From an uncultured cyanobacterium (GTDB lineage: Bacteria; Cyanobacteriota; Cyanobacteriia; Cyanobacteriales; FACHB-T130): a DNA stretch of 64,000 nucleotides. The position numbers and the translations under genes were made by a program. Every line of letters begins with the position of its first letter. Within the stretch, counting starts at the first letter, position 1. Positions 1-6,509 of this stretch are shown here, in pieces. Under the pieces are notes generated by a model. That model was not told where the DNA came from. It saw only the letters and a list, made by a program, of their open reading frames with translations, and ran no database searches. The DNA lies in the NCBI GenBank assembly GCA_936920195.1, contig CAKZHE010000097.1, positions 1 to 64,000 on the forward strand, given 5' to 3'.

Positions 1-186
1 CTGCATCAATGCCCGAAATGTGGGTTGTCAATGGACAGGGATGAGAATGCCGCTATCAACATTTTAAATCGGGCAATCAGCGAGGTGGGACTCATCTGGC
101 CTGCGCGTGGAGGCTTAGGGGATACCCAGCCTGTGAAGCGCGAAGACTTTCTAGGGTTTGACGGTTTTCAACTGTCTCTATTCTAG
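1..186 (+). CDS. tnpB: TnpB (IS200/IS605 OrfB) transposase-associated nuclease, C-terminal fragment
   Basis: The window opens inside this gene in frame 1 and runs 61 codons to TAG at 184-186. The visible part holds the second half of the OrfB zinc ribbon (CPKCG) followed by MDRDENAAINIL. That motif carries the last RuvC aspartate typical of TnpB, the RNA-guided nuclease related to Cas12. The start and most of the protein are to the left of the window, so it cannot be said whether the gene is intact. It is followed directly by a hairpin that looks like the right end of the transposon. Confidence 0.9.
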   Translation: MHQCPKCGLSMDRDENAAINILNRAISEVGLIWPARGGLGDTQPVKREDFLGFDGFQLSLF

Positions 187-233
187 ATGAGAAGCTCCCG
201 TTATCCCGCCAGGTTAACGGGAGAGAACGTCAC
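187..233 (+). repeat. Right-end hairpin of the TnpB element (candidate omega-RNA 3' part)
   Basis: It directly follows the tnpB stop codon. CTCCCGTTA (195-203) pairs with TAACGGGAG (215-223), a 9-bp stem around an 11-base loop, followed by AGAACGTCAC. The flanks and both arms recur at 2945-2996. In IS200/IS605 elements the subterminal right-end hairpin is needed for transposition and gives rise to the 3' part of the TnpB guide RNA. The assignment here is by position and structure. Confidence 0.65.
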
Positions 234-257
234 ATATTTGTTGGCTTAGATTATCGC

Positions 258-283
258 AAGGGTTGGCAACGTTGCCAACCCTT
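258..283. repeat. 26-bp palindrome, copy 1
   Basis: AAGGGTTGGCA, four bases (ACGT), then TGCCAACCCTT. This is a near-perfect palindrome in non-coding sequence between tnpB and the first HTH gene. Identical arms occur at 7248-7273 and 14198-14223. It could be a protein-binding site, such as a centromere or operator, or a small palindromic repeat. Confidence 0.8.
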
Positions 284-355
284 GATTCGTTCTCCCGCGA
301 TCGCTTAATGGCAGAGATGGTAGTGCAGACAAGTTAATGGAATCGGGATTTATCG

Positions 356-652
356 TCATGCCGCACCCCTCGGATCTGACTGCTCATCTTGTGAGGGTGT
401 TTGCTCCTTTTTGGGGTATTTCCGAGTTTTTCTTTTAGGGATGTTTTCTGCATCCCTTAAATCAAATAAGTCGCCCACACCTTTGTCGAAGTAAGAGCAA
501 AGTACCTCTACCGTGCTGGTGTCAACGCGGCTGAAGTTATTTGTAAATAGACGGTTGATAGTGGTTATATCTAGGCTGGTTTCTCTGGCTAACTGCCTTT
601 GAGACAACTGCGGGTTTTTTTCTGCCATCAACACAGCAAGGCGGCAATACAT
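356..652 (-). CDS. XRE-family HTH transcriptional regulator
   Basis: A small DNA-binding protein of about 98 residues. A Cro/C1-type helix-turn-helix is visible at roughly residues 15-60, with LSQRQLARETSLDITTINRLF as the recognition region, followed by a short Lys/Arg-rich and acidic tail. An in-frame ATG three codons upstream (661) exists, but GAAGG lies ten bases before the 652 ATG and only one base before the other, so 652 is preferred. It is divergent from the gene starting at 660, the usual layout for an autorepressor. The target is unknown. Confidence 0.75.
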   Translation of the reverse strand: MYCRLAVLMAEKNPQLSQRQLARETSLDITTINRLFTNNFSRVDTSTVEVLCSYFDKGVGDLFDLRDAENIPKRKTRKYPKKEQTPSQDEQSDPRGAA

Positions 653-659
653 TTTTTTC

Positions 660-986
660 ATGCCTTCATCGTATCGATATCAGTGTGACAGGCTTGCGGC
701 TGGGACTGTTGGACGAGAGCCTGTCAGGTTAGAACAGAAGACTTTTCCTAGACATTTGAACCCAGTTTTTCGAGCATATATTGGCGATCGCTCCATCGCG
801 ATCGTATCGGCTTCCTACTACGGGATTTGGGGACATTCATTGCCGAACGGAACGCATCACTGGTCTACCCCTCAATTAGCCGCTCAAGCTGCGGCGGATG
901 AGTGGTGGGGAAGCGAGGAAATTGTAGCTACTCAAGGGCGCGAATTTGCTATTGTCCAGATCGAAAAGGATTTGACTAGATTTTAA
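660..986 (+). CDS. Hypothetical protein, 108 aa
   Basis: I do not recognise this protein. It is mixed alpha/beta in composition with no signal peptide or membrane segment. The C-terminal half (SYYGIWGHSLPNGTHHW, then AAQAAADEWW) looks like genuine protein. No convincing ribosome-binding site precedes the ATG, so the true start may be internal. It is divergent from the HTH gene at 356-652 and lies 52 bases before the next gene. Confidence 0.5.
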   Translation: MPSSYRYQCDRLAAGTVGREPVRLEQKTFPRHLNPVFRAYIGDRSIAIVSASYYGIWGHSLPNGTHHWSTPQLAAQAAADEWWGSEEIVATQGREFAIVQIEKDLTRF

Positions 987-1038
987 TTGAAAGCAGGGGA
1001 TAATTCCCTTGCTAAAATGTCAACAAAGGGGATGAATT

Positions 1039-1449
1039 ATGAACGGTACAACAATTAATATCAAAGCAGAAGCTAAGAAAGCTTACGAGGCGTACCAACG
1101 CCAACGACAAGAGGAATTAGAGCGGCAGAAAAAAGAGCAAGAGGAACGCGATCGCGAGCGAATTAAGGATTTTCAGCAAAAGTTGAATGAGGTCATCCCA
1201 AAAGAATATCAAGATGCTTTTAGGATAGATATCGACATTAATCTTAATGGCGATGTCTGTGGGTACTTCGGGAAAATCGACGGCGCTGAATTCCTGGAGG
1301 GGGCGGTTTTGCACGAATATGCTGGTTTGTGGTACGTCAGCACCAGTAGAAGCAGAGAGGTAGTTTTTAAAGAACCAGGAGATTGCTTGCTTGAAAGACT
1401 TCTGCGAAGTCTGGGTGAACACTGGTTTGGCACTGAAGAACACAAGTGA
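1039..1449 (+). CDS. Coiled-coil hypothetical protein, 136 aa
   Basis: Residues 8-50 form a strongly charged Glu/Arg/Lys/Gln-rich coiled coil. A compact C-terminal domain follows, with a Gly-Asp-rich strand region and VSTSRSREVVF. No known family was recognised. AAGGGG seven bases before the ATG is a good ribosome-binding site. It is the first gene of a run leading to recT, so a role in recombination or element maintenance is possible but unproven. Confidence 0.7.
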   Translation: MNGTTINIKAEAKKAYEAYQRQRQEELERQKKEQEERDRERIKDFQQKLNEVIPKEYQDAFRIDIDINLNGDVCGYFGKIDGAEFLEGAVLHEYAGLWYVSTSRSREVVFKEPGDCLLERLLRSLGEHWFGTEEHK

Positions 1450-1485
1450 ACTGCATGGGCGGCATAGTCCGCCCTCGAATACGCC

Positions 1486-1800
1486 ATGAAATACCCAAAA
1501 GATTTTAAGGAATGGTTTAATCGTCAAGAACTTTTAGTTGCTTGTTTCTACGGTGAAGCTAAAGCGATTAACTTGCTCTACATGATTTCGCTTTGGTACG
1601 AAGAAGTAATTGTGTCCGATGAAGATTTTTCAGGCAGCTATCCGCACCTAGCTCAAGAGTTCCAAATTGAAATAGCTAAAGAGGACGAAAAGATCCAAGA
1701 TCTTCTACAACTATTTGGCTGCGACAAGTCGCTTTATGGAAGCCATCTAAAAGCGTGGTCGCTTGGGGATGAGATTTTAGTTCAATGCCTAGAGGATTAA
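1486..1800 (+). CDS. Hypothetical protein, 104 aa
   Basis: A small acidic protein, probably soluble and mostly helical, rich in aromatic residues (YPKDFKEWF, MISLWYEE). No recognised domain. It ends four bases before recT and is probably translated with it. No clear Shine-Dalgarno sequence precedes the ATG. Confidence 0.6.
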   Translation: MKYPKDFKEWFNRQELLVACFYGEAKAINLLYMISLWYEEVIVSDEDFSGSYPHLAQEFQIEIAKEDEKIQDLLQLFGCDKSLYGSHLKAWSLGDEILVQCLED

Positions 1801-1804
1801 CAAT

Positions 1805-2608
1805 ATGTTGGCAACAACTACAGCGAACGCACTCGCAAGCTCTGCAATGAGCGATGAGAAAATTGCTCTAATTAAGCGGACGATTTGCAAGGGCGCATCT
1901 AATGACGAGTTAGTAATGTTTATCCGCCAGTGCGATCGCACTGGCCTTGACCCATTTCTACGGCAAATCTACGCCGTTAAGCGCTGGGATAGCCAGGAGC
2001 AAAGGGAGGTAATGAGCGTTCAAATCTCTATTGATGGCCTCAGATTAATAGCTGAGAGAACTGGTCTTTATAGGGGGCAGACACCGATTCAGTGGTGCGG
2101 TACGGACGGGAAATGGGTAGATGCGTGGTTAGATGATGCGCCTCCATCTGCGGCTAAAGTTGGGATTTGGAGAGAAGGGTTTAAAGAGGCCATTGTTAGG
2201 GTCGCTAAATACAGCAGCTACTGTCAGCGGAAAAAGAATGGTAATCTCACCCAAATGTGGGAGAAGATGCCCGAAGTGATGCTTGGCAAATGTGCCGAGA
2301 GCTTGGCGTTAAGAACTGCTTTCCCTCTGGCAACAATCAATTTATCTGAGAGTGATGAAGTTCGGATAATTGACGTAGAAACAGATTCAAGCTCAAGCCA
2401 TAGAGCCGATCTAATGCAGTTCACTACTCAGCATTTTGAGCGACTACAAATGAACACCTCATCAGCAGTGAGCTTGTTGCAAATCAGATATCAAAAAAAT
2501 CATCGCAGTAAACTGAGCAGCGAGGAATTGGCTGATCTGGCGGAGTTTCTTGCAAATCAACCAACTCCAGGATCGACCGAAGAAGATGCCGATCAAGAAC
2601 TGGAGTAG
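1805..2608 (+). CDS. recT: RecT/Bet-family single-strand annealing recombinase
   Basis: Phage-type annealing protein that pairs complementary single strands during phage or plasmid recombination. The 267-residue length is normal for the family. Family hallmarks include CDRTGLDPFLRQIYAVKRW near residue 44, the VQISIDGLRLIAERTG block near residue 75, and KYSSYCQRK...MPEVMLGKCAESLALRTAFP near residues 137-180. A variable acidic tail follows. GAGG lies about nine bases before the ATG. The usual partner exonuclease (RecE or YqaJ type) is not adjacent; the DnaQ-like exonuclease 1.9 kb downstream may serve instead. Confidence 0.92.
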   Translation: MLATTTANALASSAMSDEKIALIKRTICKGASNDELVMFIRQCDRTGLDPFLRQIYAVKRWDSQEQREVMSVQISIDGLRLIAERTGLYRGQTPIQWCGTDGKWVDAWLDDAPPSAAKVGIWREGFKEAIVRVAKYSSYCQRKKNGNLTQMWEKMPEVMLGKCAESLALRTAFPLATINLSESDEVRIIDVETDSSSSHRADLMQFTTQHFERLQMNTSSAVSLLQIRYQKNHRSKLSSEELADLAEFLANQPTPGSTEEDADQELE

Positions 2609-2641
2609 AGTTAATCTTGCAAAAGAAAGGAGAATTAGATT

Positions 2642-2896
2642 GTGCCTGAACTTACTGCAAAACGTTCCTTGAACGAAAACATTTTAAAAACCATTCGCGA
2701 ATTATTTGACGCTTGTGGCGCTCAATCTTTTTCTGAGATTTTGTACGAAGTAAGAACGCAATGTGTAGGGGTAGATTCCCTGGAAGAAGCGCACAAGCAA
2801 GTTAAAGTGCATCTTGCCTATTTGATTTCACTCGGATCTGTGTGTGAGTCCAAGGATGAATTTGGCATCGTCTATGGTCATCCATGGGATTTATAA
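2642..2896 (+). CDS. Small winged-helix-like hypothetical protein, GTG start
   Basis: 84 residues starting at GTG, with AGGAG at good spacing. The pattern (helix, helix, HKQVKVHLAYLISLGSV, then a short strand pair ending in GHPWDL) resembles a small winged helix. No specific family was recognised. It follows recT by 33 bases. Confidence 0.6.
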   Translation: MPELTAKRSLNENILKTIRELFDACGAQSFSEILYEVRTQCVGVDSLEEAHKQVKVHLAYLISLGSVCESKDEFGIVYGHPWDL

Positions 2897-2944
2897 AATG
2901 TCAATAGGTGTTTAAGATGGGACAAATTTCAACGATAAGTAGTG

Positions 2945-2996
2945 AGATGAGAAGCTCCCGTTAACCTGGCTGTATGTATAACGGGAGAGAGCGTCA
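2945..2996 (+). repeat. Orphan copy of the TnpB-element right-end hairpin
   Basis: AGATGAGAAGCTCCCGTTA (2945-2963) and TAACGGGAGAGAGCGTCAC (2978-2996) match the sequence just after tnpB at 185-233 with one substitution in the arms. Only the loop differs. No tnpB or tnpA gene is attached. It lies in the 132-base gap before the gene at 3029. It may be a MITE/PATE-like remnant or a stand-alone guide-RNA end. Confidence 0.75.
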
Positions 2997-3028
2997 CTTA
3001 CGATAGAATTTAAGAGGAGAATCACGAA

Positions 3029-3349
3029 ATGCCTGGGAATAAAATTATCTTTGCCGACGAAGAAGTTGCCATCTTCATAGGCAGTCGAGACAATGCGGAT
3101 GGCGACGTTCTAGAGTTTGGTCGATGCCGGAAGTGTGCTGTAGTCAAAGCATCTCAGTTGCCAGAAGAAGTCGCTAATAGAGCGATTAATGCTTTGGTCA
3201 ACAAAGGTATTGTGATAATTGAGGGGGAGGGGAGGAATGCAACTTTTGACTATACAACAGAAGGGCTTGAATACGCATTAAATAGCCTTGGCTATCTGAC
3301 TGACGCAGGGCTGCAAGAAAACTTACAAAGATATAAGAGAACGAGGTAA
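3029..3349 (+). CDS. Hypothetical protein with winged-helix-like middle, 106 aa
   Basis: The middle section (SQLPEEVANRAINALVNKGIVII, then TFDYTTEGLEYALNSLGYL) has the helix-helix-wing pattern of MarR/PadR-like folds. A Cys pair (RCRKC) lies near residue 33. GAGGAG precedes the ATG at good spacing. Its stop overlaps the next start by one base (TAATG), so the two are translationally coupled. Confidence 0.65.
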   Translation: MPGNKIIFADEEVAIFIGSRDNADGDVLEFGRCRKCAVVKASQLPEEVANRAINALVNKGIVIIEGEGRNATFDYTTEGLEYALNSLGYLTDAGLQENLQRYKRTR

Positions 3350-3606
3350 TGTCAAAAATATTAAGTGTCGAAGTGGGACTTCGCCTCAAGAAAAGGAGAG
3401 AATTATTAAGGCTTTCTGCCTCGGAAGTTGCTAGAATATTCAATATCTCGCGAGCAAGAATTGATTCAATAGAAAATGGCGCGATTGAGGGCAATTATCA
3501 AGAAATTTATGCTTTGATATGCCTTTATAATGCACCAACGCACGAAATATTCGCGGGATATTTCGACAGGAATAAAAGTTGTCTAGCTAAGTTGCTGGGG
3601 GTTTAA
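3349..3606 (+). CDS. XRE-family HTH regulator, 85 aa
   Basis: A nearly minimal Cro/C1 domain: LRLKKRRELLRLSASEVARIF, then ISRARIDSIENG as the recognition helix region, then two further helices. It is coupled to the preceding gene by a TAATG overlap. It probably regulates the element's own promoters; no operator could be assigned. Confidence 0.8.
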   Translation: MSKILSVEVGLRLKKRRELLRLSASEVARIFNISRARIDSIENGAIEGNYQEIYALICLYNAPTHEIFAGYFDRNKSCLAKLLGV

Positions 3607-3607
3607 A

Positions 3608-3799
3608 ATGGAGATAAATACCAAACAGTCATTGCGAGTATCCGGTGAAGAGTTTGACTCTAACGCCTGTAATCGAGAGATGCAAATTCTAGCTTTGTTT
3701 GGGCGTTCGCTCCGCCTAATTAAAGAAAGATACCCGACCACCAAAAATCTAGTAGAAGATATACAAGCGCAAGTTATTGCATCAGTAATCGACTGGTAA
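3608..3799 (+). CDS. Hypothetical protein, 63 aa
   Basis: A small soluble peptide with one long probable helix (REMQILALFGRSLRLIKERY). It starts one base after the upstream HTH gene's stop, which supports translation as part of the same operon. Function unknown. Confidence 0.5.
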   Translation: MEINTKQSLRVSGEEFDSNACNREMQILALFGRSLRLIKERYPTTKNLVEDIQAQVIASVIDW

Positions 3800-3810
3800 A
3801 AGAAAAAGAA

Positions 3811-4080
3811 ATGGCTAAAACTTTCTGGACAAAAACCTCTAATGGCAATATAGCTCATGTTAATGGCTGCAAAGACAGCATACAAGCTATTCATGCAGTA
3901 ATAGACGCTGCTGCCGTTAAACATTTAAACTCAGCATCGGACTGGGTAATTGAAGGTAAAGCCGATCCGAGTGGTGCGTGGGTTGTGCTAATGAAAATTC
4001 CCTCAGAAAATTTGGCAAGACAGGCGTATCGAAAACTTCTCGAAGATCGCGACGGAGAATACCGATTAGTAAGATCATAG
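3811..4080 (+). CDS. Hypothetical protein, 89 aa
   Basis: A small alpha/beta protein with no recognised family. It is the last gene of the rightward run from 1039, followed by a strong inverted repeat that overlaps its stop codon. Confidence 0.6.
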   Translation: MAKTFWTKTSNGNIAHVNGCKDSIQAIHAVIDAAAVKHLNSASDWVIEGKADPSGAWVVLMKIPSENLARQAYRKLLEDRDGEYRLVRS

Positions 4081-4112
4081 AAGGCGATCGCAGTTAGTCG
4101 CGATCGCCTTCT
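4079..4112 (+). terminator. Inverted repeat, probable terminator between convergent genes
   Basis: A perfect 13-bp stem (AGAAGGCGATCGC with GCGATCGCCTTCT) around an 8-base loop. It contains two HIP1 octamers and lies between convergent genes ending at 4080 and 4169. There is no T-run, so it is not a classical intrinsic terminator. Confidence 0.5.
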
Positions 4113-4168
4113 ATGAAGTGCTTTAACGCAAATCAAAGCACAACTGTTGCTGACTGAGTATTAAACGC

Positions 4169-4453
4169 TTACGCCAAAACCCCAGAATCAAAAAGGCGAT
4201 TCTGGAGTAAATAGCCTTCTAGCTTCCATAATTGGTTGGCAGCGTCTTCTCTAGCAAATTTTCGGCCTATTTCTATGTCGAAATTTTTGGGGTCTATACA
4301 AGCCGCCCGTCCCAAAACGGTAAACCCAGAGGGCAGTTTGTAGCTAACTGCCAACTCTTTCTCCCAGAATGTACACTCCTGAGTTTCTGCCCGATCTAGC
4401 AAGTCGTCAATTTGTTCTTTTGTAACAGTGGTAATAGGTTCCATTGCAGACAA
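4169..4453 (-). CDS. Phage N4 Gp49 / Sf6 gene 66-family protein
   Basis: Matches the pattern of this small phage family: QIDDLLDRAETQECTFWEKEL, then LPSGFTVLGRAACIDPKNFD and IGRKFAREDAANQLWKLEGYLL. The biochemical function of the family is unknown; it occurs on lambdoid, N4-like and many other phages. It is transcribed divergently from the exonuclease gene downstream. Confidence 0.75.
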   Translation of the reverse strand: MSAMEPITTVTKEQIDDLLDRAETQECTFWEKELAVSYKLPSGFTVLGRAACIDPKNFDIEIGRKFAREDAANQLWKLEGYLLQNRLFDSGVLA

Positions 4454-4495
4454 TTAATGTGGGATAAAATAATTATATCAACAATTTTCAAAGAC

Positions 4496-5380
4496 ATGGG
4501 AAAGCTCTGCACACTTGAAAATAAAGACATCAAAAAATACGATTGGTGGGGCGGCAGCAACCCACCTCCGCCCCATCTGAAAACGAAAAAGCAGTTAGCG
4601 GATATGGGGCTAAAACCTGTATCTGCCGTGGGCGTTATTGAAGCCAGAAAATATGATTTACTTCTTTACGATCCTGAAAATCCACGCTCAGTTCGCCCCA
4701 GTAAAAAGCCGACTGAAGCGCAACTCAGAAATTTAGAGAAAGGCAGGCGCAAGCAAGCGTATAAAAACTGGTTTAGGGATGAAGGGTTTATTTACCGTGA
4801 CGAAAATGAGGCGATCGCGTGGGCAAGGGAATTCGTTGCCGATCCCGATAATCTTGTTCTGGATACCGAAACAACTGGGTTCACAGATCCACAAATAGTT
4901 GAAATTGCAATATTAAATCTTCAGGGTGAAATTCTGTTCCACTCGTTAGTCAAACCTGCCAAGGAAATTGAGCCTGGGGCAGAAGCTGTTCACGGGATTA
5001 GTAACGCCGAGGTTGCTGACAAGCCTACATTCGCCGATATCTCTCCGCAATTGACAGTATTATTGACTGATAAAAAGATCGCAACTTACAACGTGGGGTT
5101 CGATTTTAGGGCTTTGGAGTGTAGTAGGCAATCCGCAAACTTGCCCCAGCCAAAGTATGAAGATCAAGAATGGGAATGTGCCATGCTCTGGTATGCACAG
5201 TTTTATGGAGAACGCAGAGGTCGCCATGGATATCGCTGGCAGCGTTTACCTTCCGCTGGTCATCGGGCAGTGGCTGATTGTTTGGCGCTAATTGATTTGT
5301 TGCGGCAAATGGCGACTACTGAACCAAGGGATCTGGGGCAATTATTTGATCGGCATTGGGAGGAAATATGCAAGAGCTAA
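4496..5380 (+). CDS. DnaQ-like DEDDh 3'-5' exonuclease
   Basis: 294 residues. A basic N-terminal region (30-100) precedes a complete DEDDh domain: ExoI DTET (D123, E125), HGISN, ExoII NVGFDFR (D203) and ExoIII HRAVAD (H256, D261). Such enzymes degrade single strands from the 3' end in proofreading or recombination. A longer reading to 4412 would overlap the divergent gene at 4169-4453; 4496 or 4457 are the plausible starts. It may act with RecT, which lacks an adjacent nuclease. Confidence 0.85.
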   Translation: MGKLCTLENKDIKKYDWWGGSNPPPPHLKTKKQLADMGLKPVSAVGVIEARKYDLLLYDPENPRSVRPSKKPTEAQLRNLEKGRRKQAYKNWFRDEGFIYRDENEAIAWAREFVADPDNLVLDTETTGFTDPQIVEIAILNLQGEILFHSLVKPAKEIEPGAEAVHGISNAEVADKPTFADISPQLTVLLTDKKIATYNVGFDFRALECSRQSANLPQPKYEDQEWECAMLWYAQFYGERRGRHGYRWQRLPSAGHRAVADCLALIDLLRQMATTEPRDLGQLFDRHWEEICKS

Positions 5381-5595
5381 AAGAATTAGATGCCGAACCT
5401 GATGATTGGATTGAGCCTGGTTGCGACGATCCAGTTACTAGCGAGGAGTTCTTTGACTCGGTTGCGGCAGAAATTCTAGGCCAACCTAAAAAATTCGCTC
5501 CCTATACTAAAGAGATGCTGGCGGAAGACAAAAAACTTGTTTCTTGGACTGATGGAAGGAACGAAATTACTGAAGGACAAATAGCTAATAGCTAA
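5368..5595 (+). CDS. Acidic hypothetical protein, 75 aa
   Basis: A small, strongly acidic protein (PDDWIEPGCDDP, SEEFFDSVAAEIL). GGAGG lies five bases before this ATG inside the exonuclease gene, so the start at 5368 is preferred; the genes overlap by 13 bases and are coupled. Its end overlaps the convergent gene at 5592 by four bases. Function unknown. Confidence 0.6.
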   Translation: MQELKELDAEPDDWIEPGCDDPVTSEEFFDSVAAEILGQPKKFAPYTKEMLAEDKKLVSWTDGRNEITEGQIANS

Positions 5596-6173
5596 TTTGA
5601 TATTTTCCGATAATAGTAAATCCGCGATCGCCATCGCCCCTGTTCTCGAACCTCGGCAGCTACAAGCCCCTGCTGATTGAGATCTTTGAGGATCTCGGAA
5701 ATTCTCGCCCTGCCAATTGGTAGTTTCCCGTCCAAATCGTAGGCCGATAAAGGTTTGCTGGTTGATAGCTTTTCCAGTACCATTTGATCGGTGTCGAGTG
5801 AGGGAACTGCGATACCTTTCTTCCTGAGCCTTTGAGCAATTTTTCGGGCTTTGTCCACCGTCCAACCAAGTTTTTGAGCTACGGGCTTTGCCCAATAGTA
5901 ACTAACTGGTAATTCAGCCAAGACTTTCTGAAGAAGCTGTTCTTCTTCGAGCCTTTTGTTAGCTTTCTCGGATTGTTTGCGCTTTCTAATCTGGCGAACC
6001 GTTGGAGGCTTGGATGGGGCAACTTCTTCCGGGATTGGCTGGGACGGGTTTTTCCAGTAGTGGCATTCTACGCAAATGCCATTAACCAGTTGGCGATACT
6101 TCTTAATCCCGACGCGATAGCGCTAGCGCGCTCGCAGAGCTTCGCAGCAAGAAAAGCACCATCCGTAGCTCAT
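5592..6173 (-). pseudogene. Winged-helix protein gene interrupted by a repeat-borne TAG
   Basis: Starts with ATG at 6173, overlapping the upstream TGA (ATGA). The reading frame stays open to 5592 except for one TAG at 6125-6123, which lies inside a 32-bp dispersed repeat (6114-6145). After the stop the frame encodes VNGICVECHYWKNP (possible metal ligands), a charged helix and a C-terminal winged helix (SYYWAKPVAQKLGWTVDKAR...). There is no ATG, GTG or TTG just after the stop. A shorter 109-residue product from a TTG at 5921 would keep only the winged helix. Either the gene is broken or the stop is bypassed. Confidence 0.7.
6114..6145. repeat. 32-bp small dispersed repeat, copy A
   Basis: GCGATAGCGCTAGCGCGC followed by TCGCAGAGCTTCGC. 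An identical copy is at 19281-19312 and a copy with two differences at 13969-14000. All three sit inside reading frames. It resembles the very small dispersed repeats known from Nostoc-type genomes. On the minus strand this copy supplies the TAG that interrupts the gene at 5592-6173. Confidence 0.85.
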
Positions 6174-6505
6174 ATTCCCCCCTCGCGTCCAGGCTCTAAC
6201 CGCTCCAAGAAGCTAGGCTTTTGCCCAGAGTTAAACTCAACCACAACGCTATCTGGCAATGGAGTTTCCCCAGTCAGCCTTGCGAATTCAACATAGTGTG
6301 ACAAGCACTCAAGGATTGTTTTAAATCCAAATCTCGTTTTGTAACCGCAAGCGCTAGAAAATTTCCTGCAATCCCCCCGAAAAACAGCCCAATGCCAAGC
6401 ACTTTGCTCGGTCGCCAGCATGATTCGGACTCGGCACTGAGCGTCTTCGTAGAGAGTGATGTCTTCAAGTGGCTCAGACAATATTGGCAACGTTATTTTG
6501 CTCAT
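6170..6505 (-). CDS. Hypothetical protein, 111 aa
   Basis: A soluble alpha/beta protein with no recognised family. It lies four bases after the ParB-like gene and overlaps the next gene by ATGA, so it belongs to the leftward operon 9212 to 5592. The central region (RIMLATEQSAWHWAVFRGDCRKF) looks like a folded domain. Confidence 0.65.
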   Translation of the reverse strand: MSKITLPILSEPLEDITLYEDAQCRVRIMLATEQSAWHWAVFRGDCRKFSSACGYKTRFGFKTILECLSHYVEFARLTGETPLPDSVVVEFNSGQKPSFLERLEPGREGGI

Positions 6506-6509
6506 ATTC

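Noticed and set aside
258-283. Match to chromosomal parS
   Set aside because: The palindrome does not resemble the TGTTTCACGTGAAACA consensus, so it is reported only as a candidate site for element proteins.
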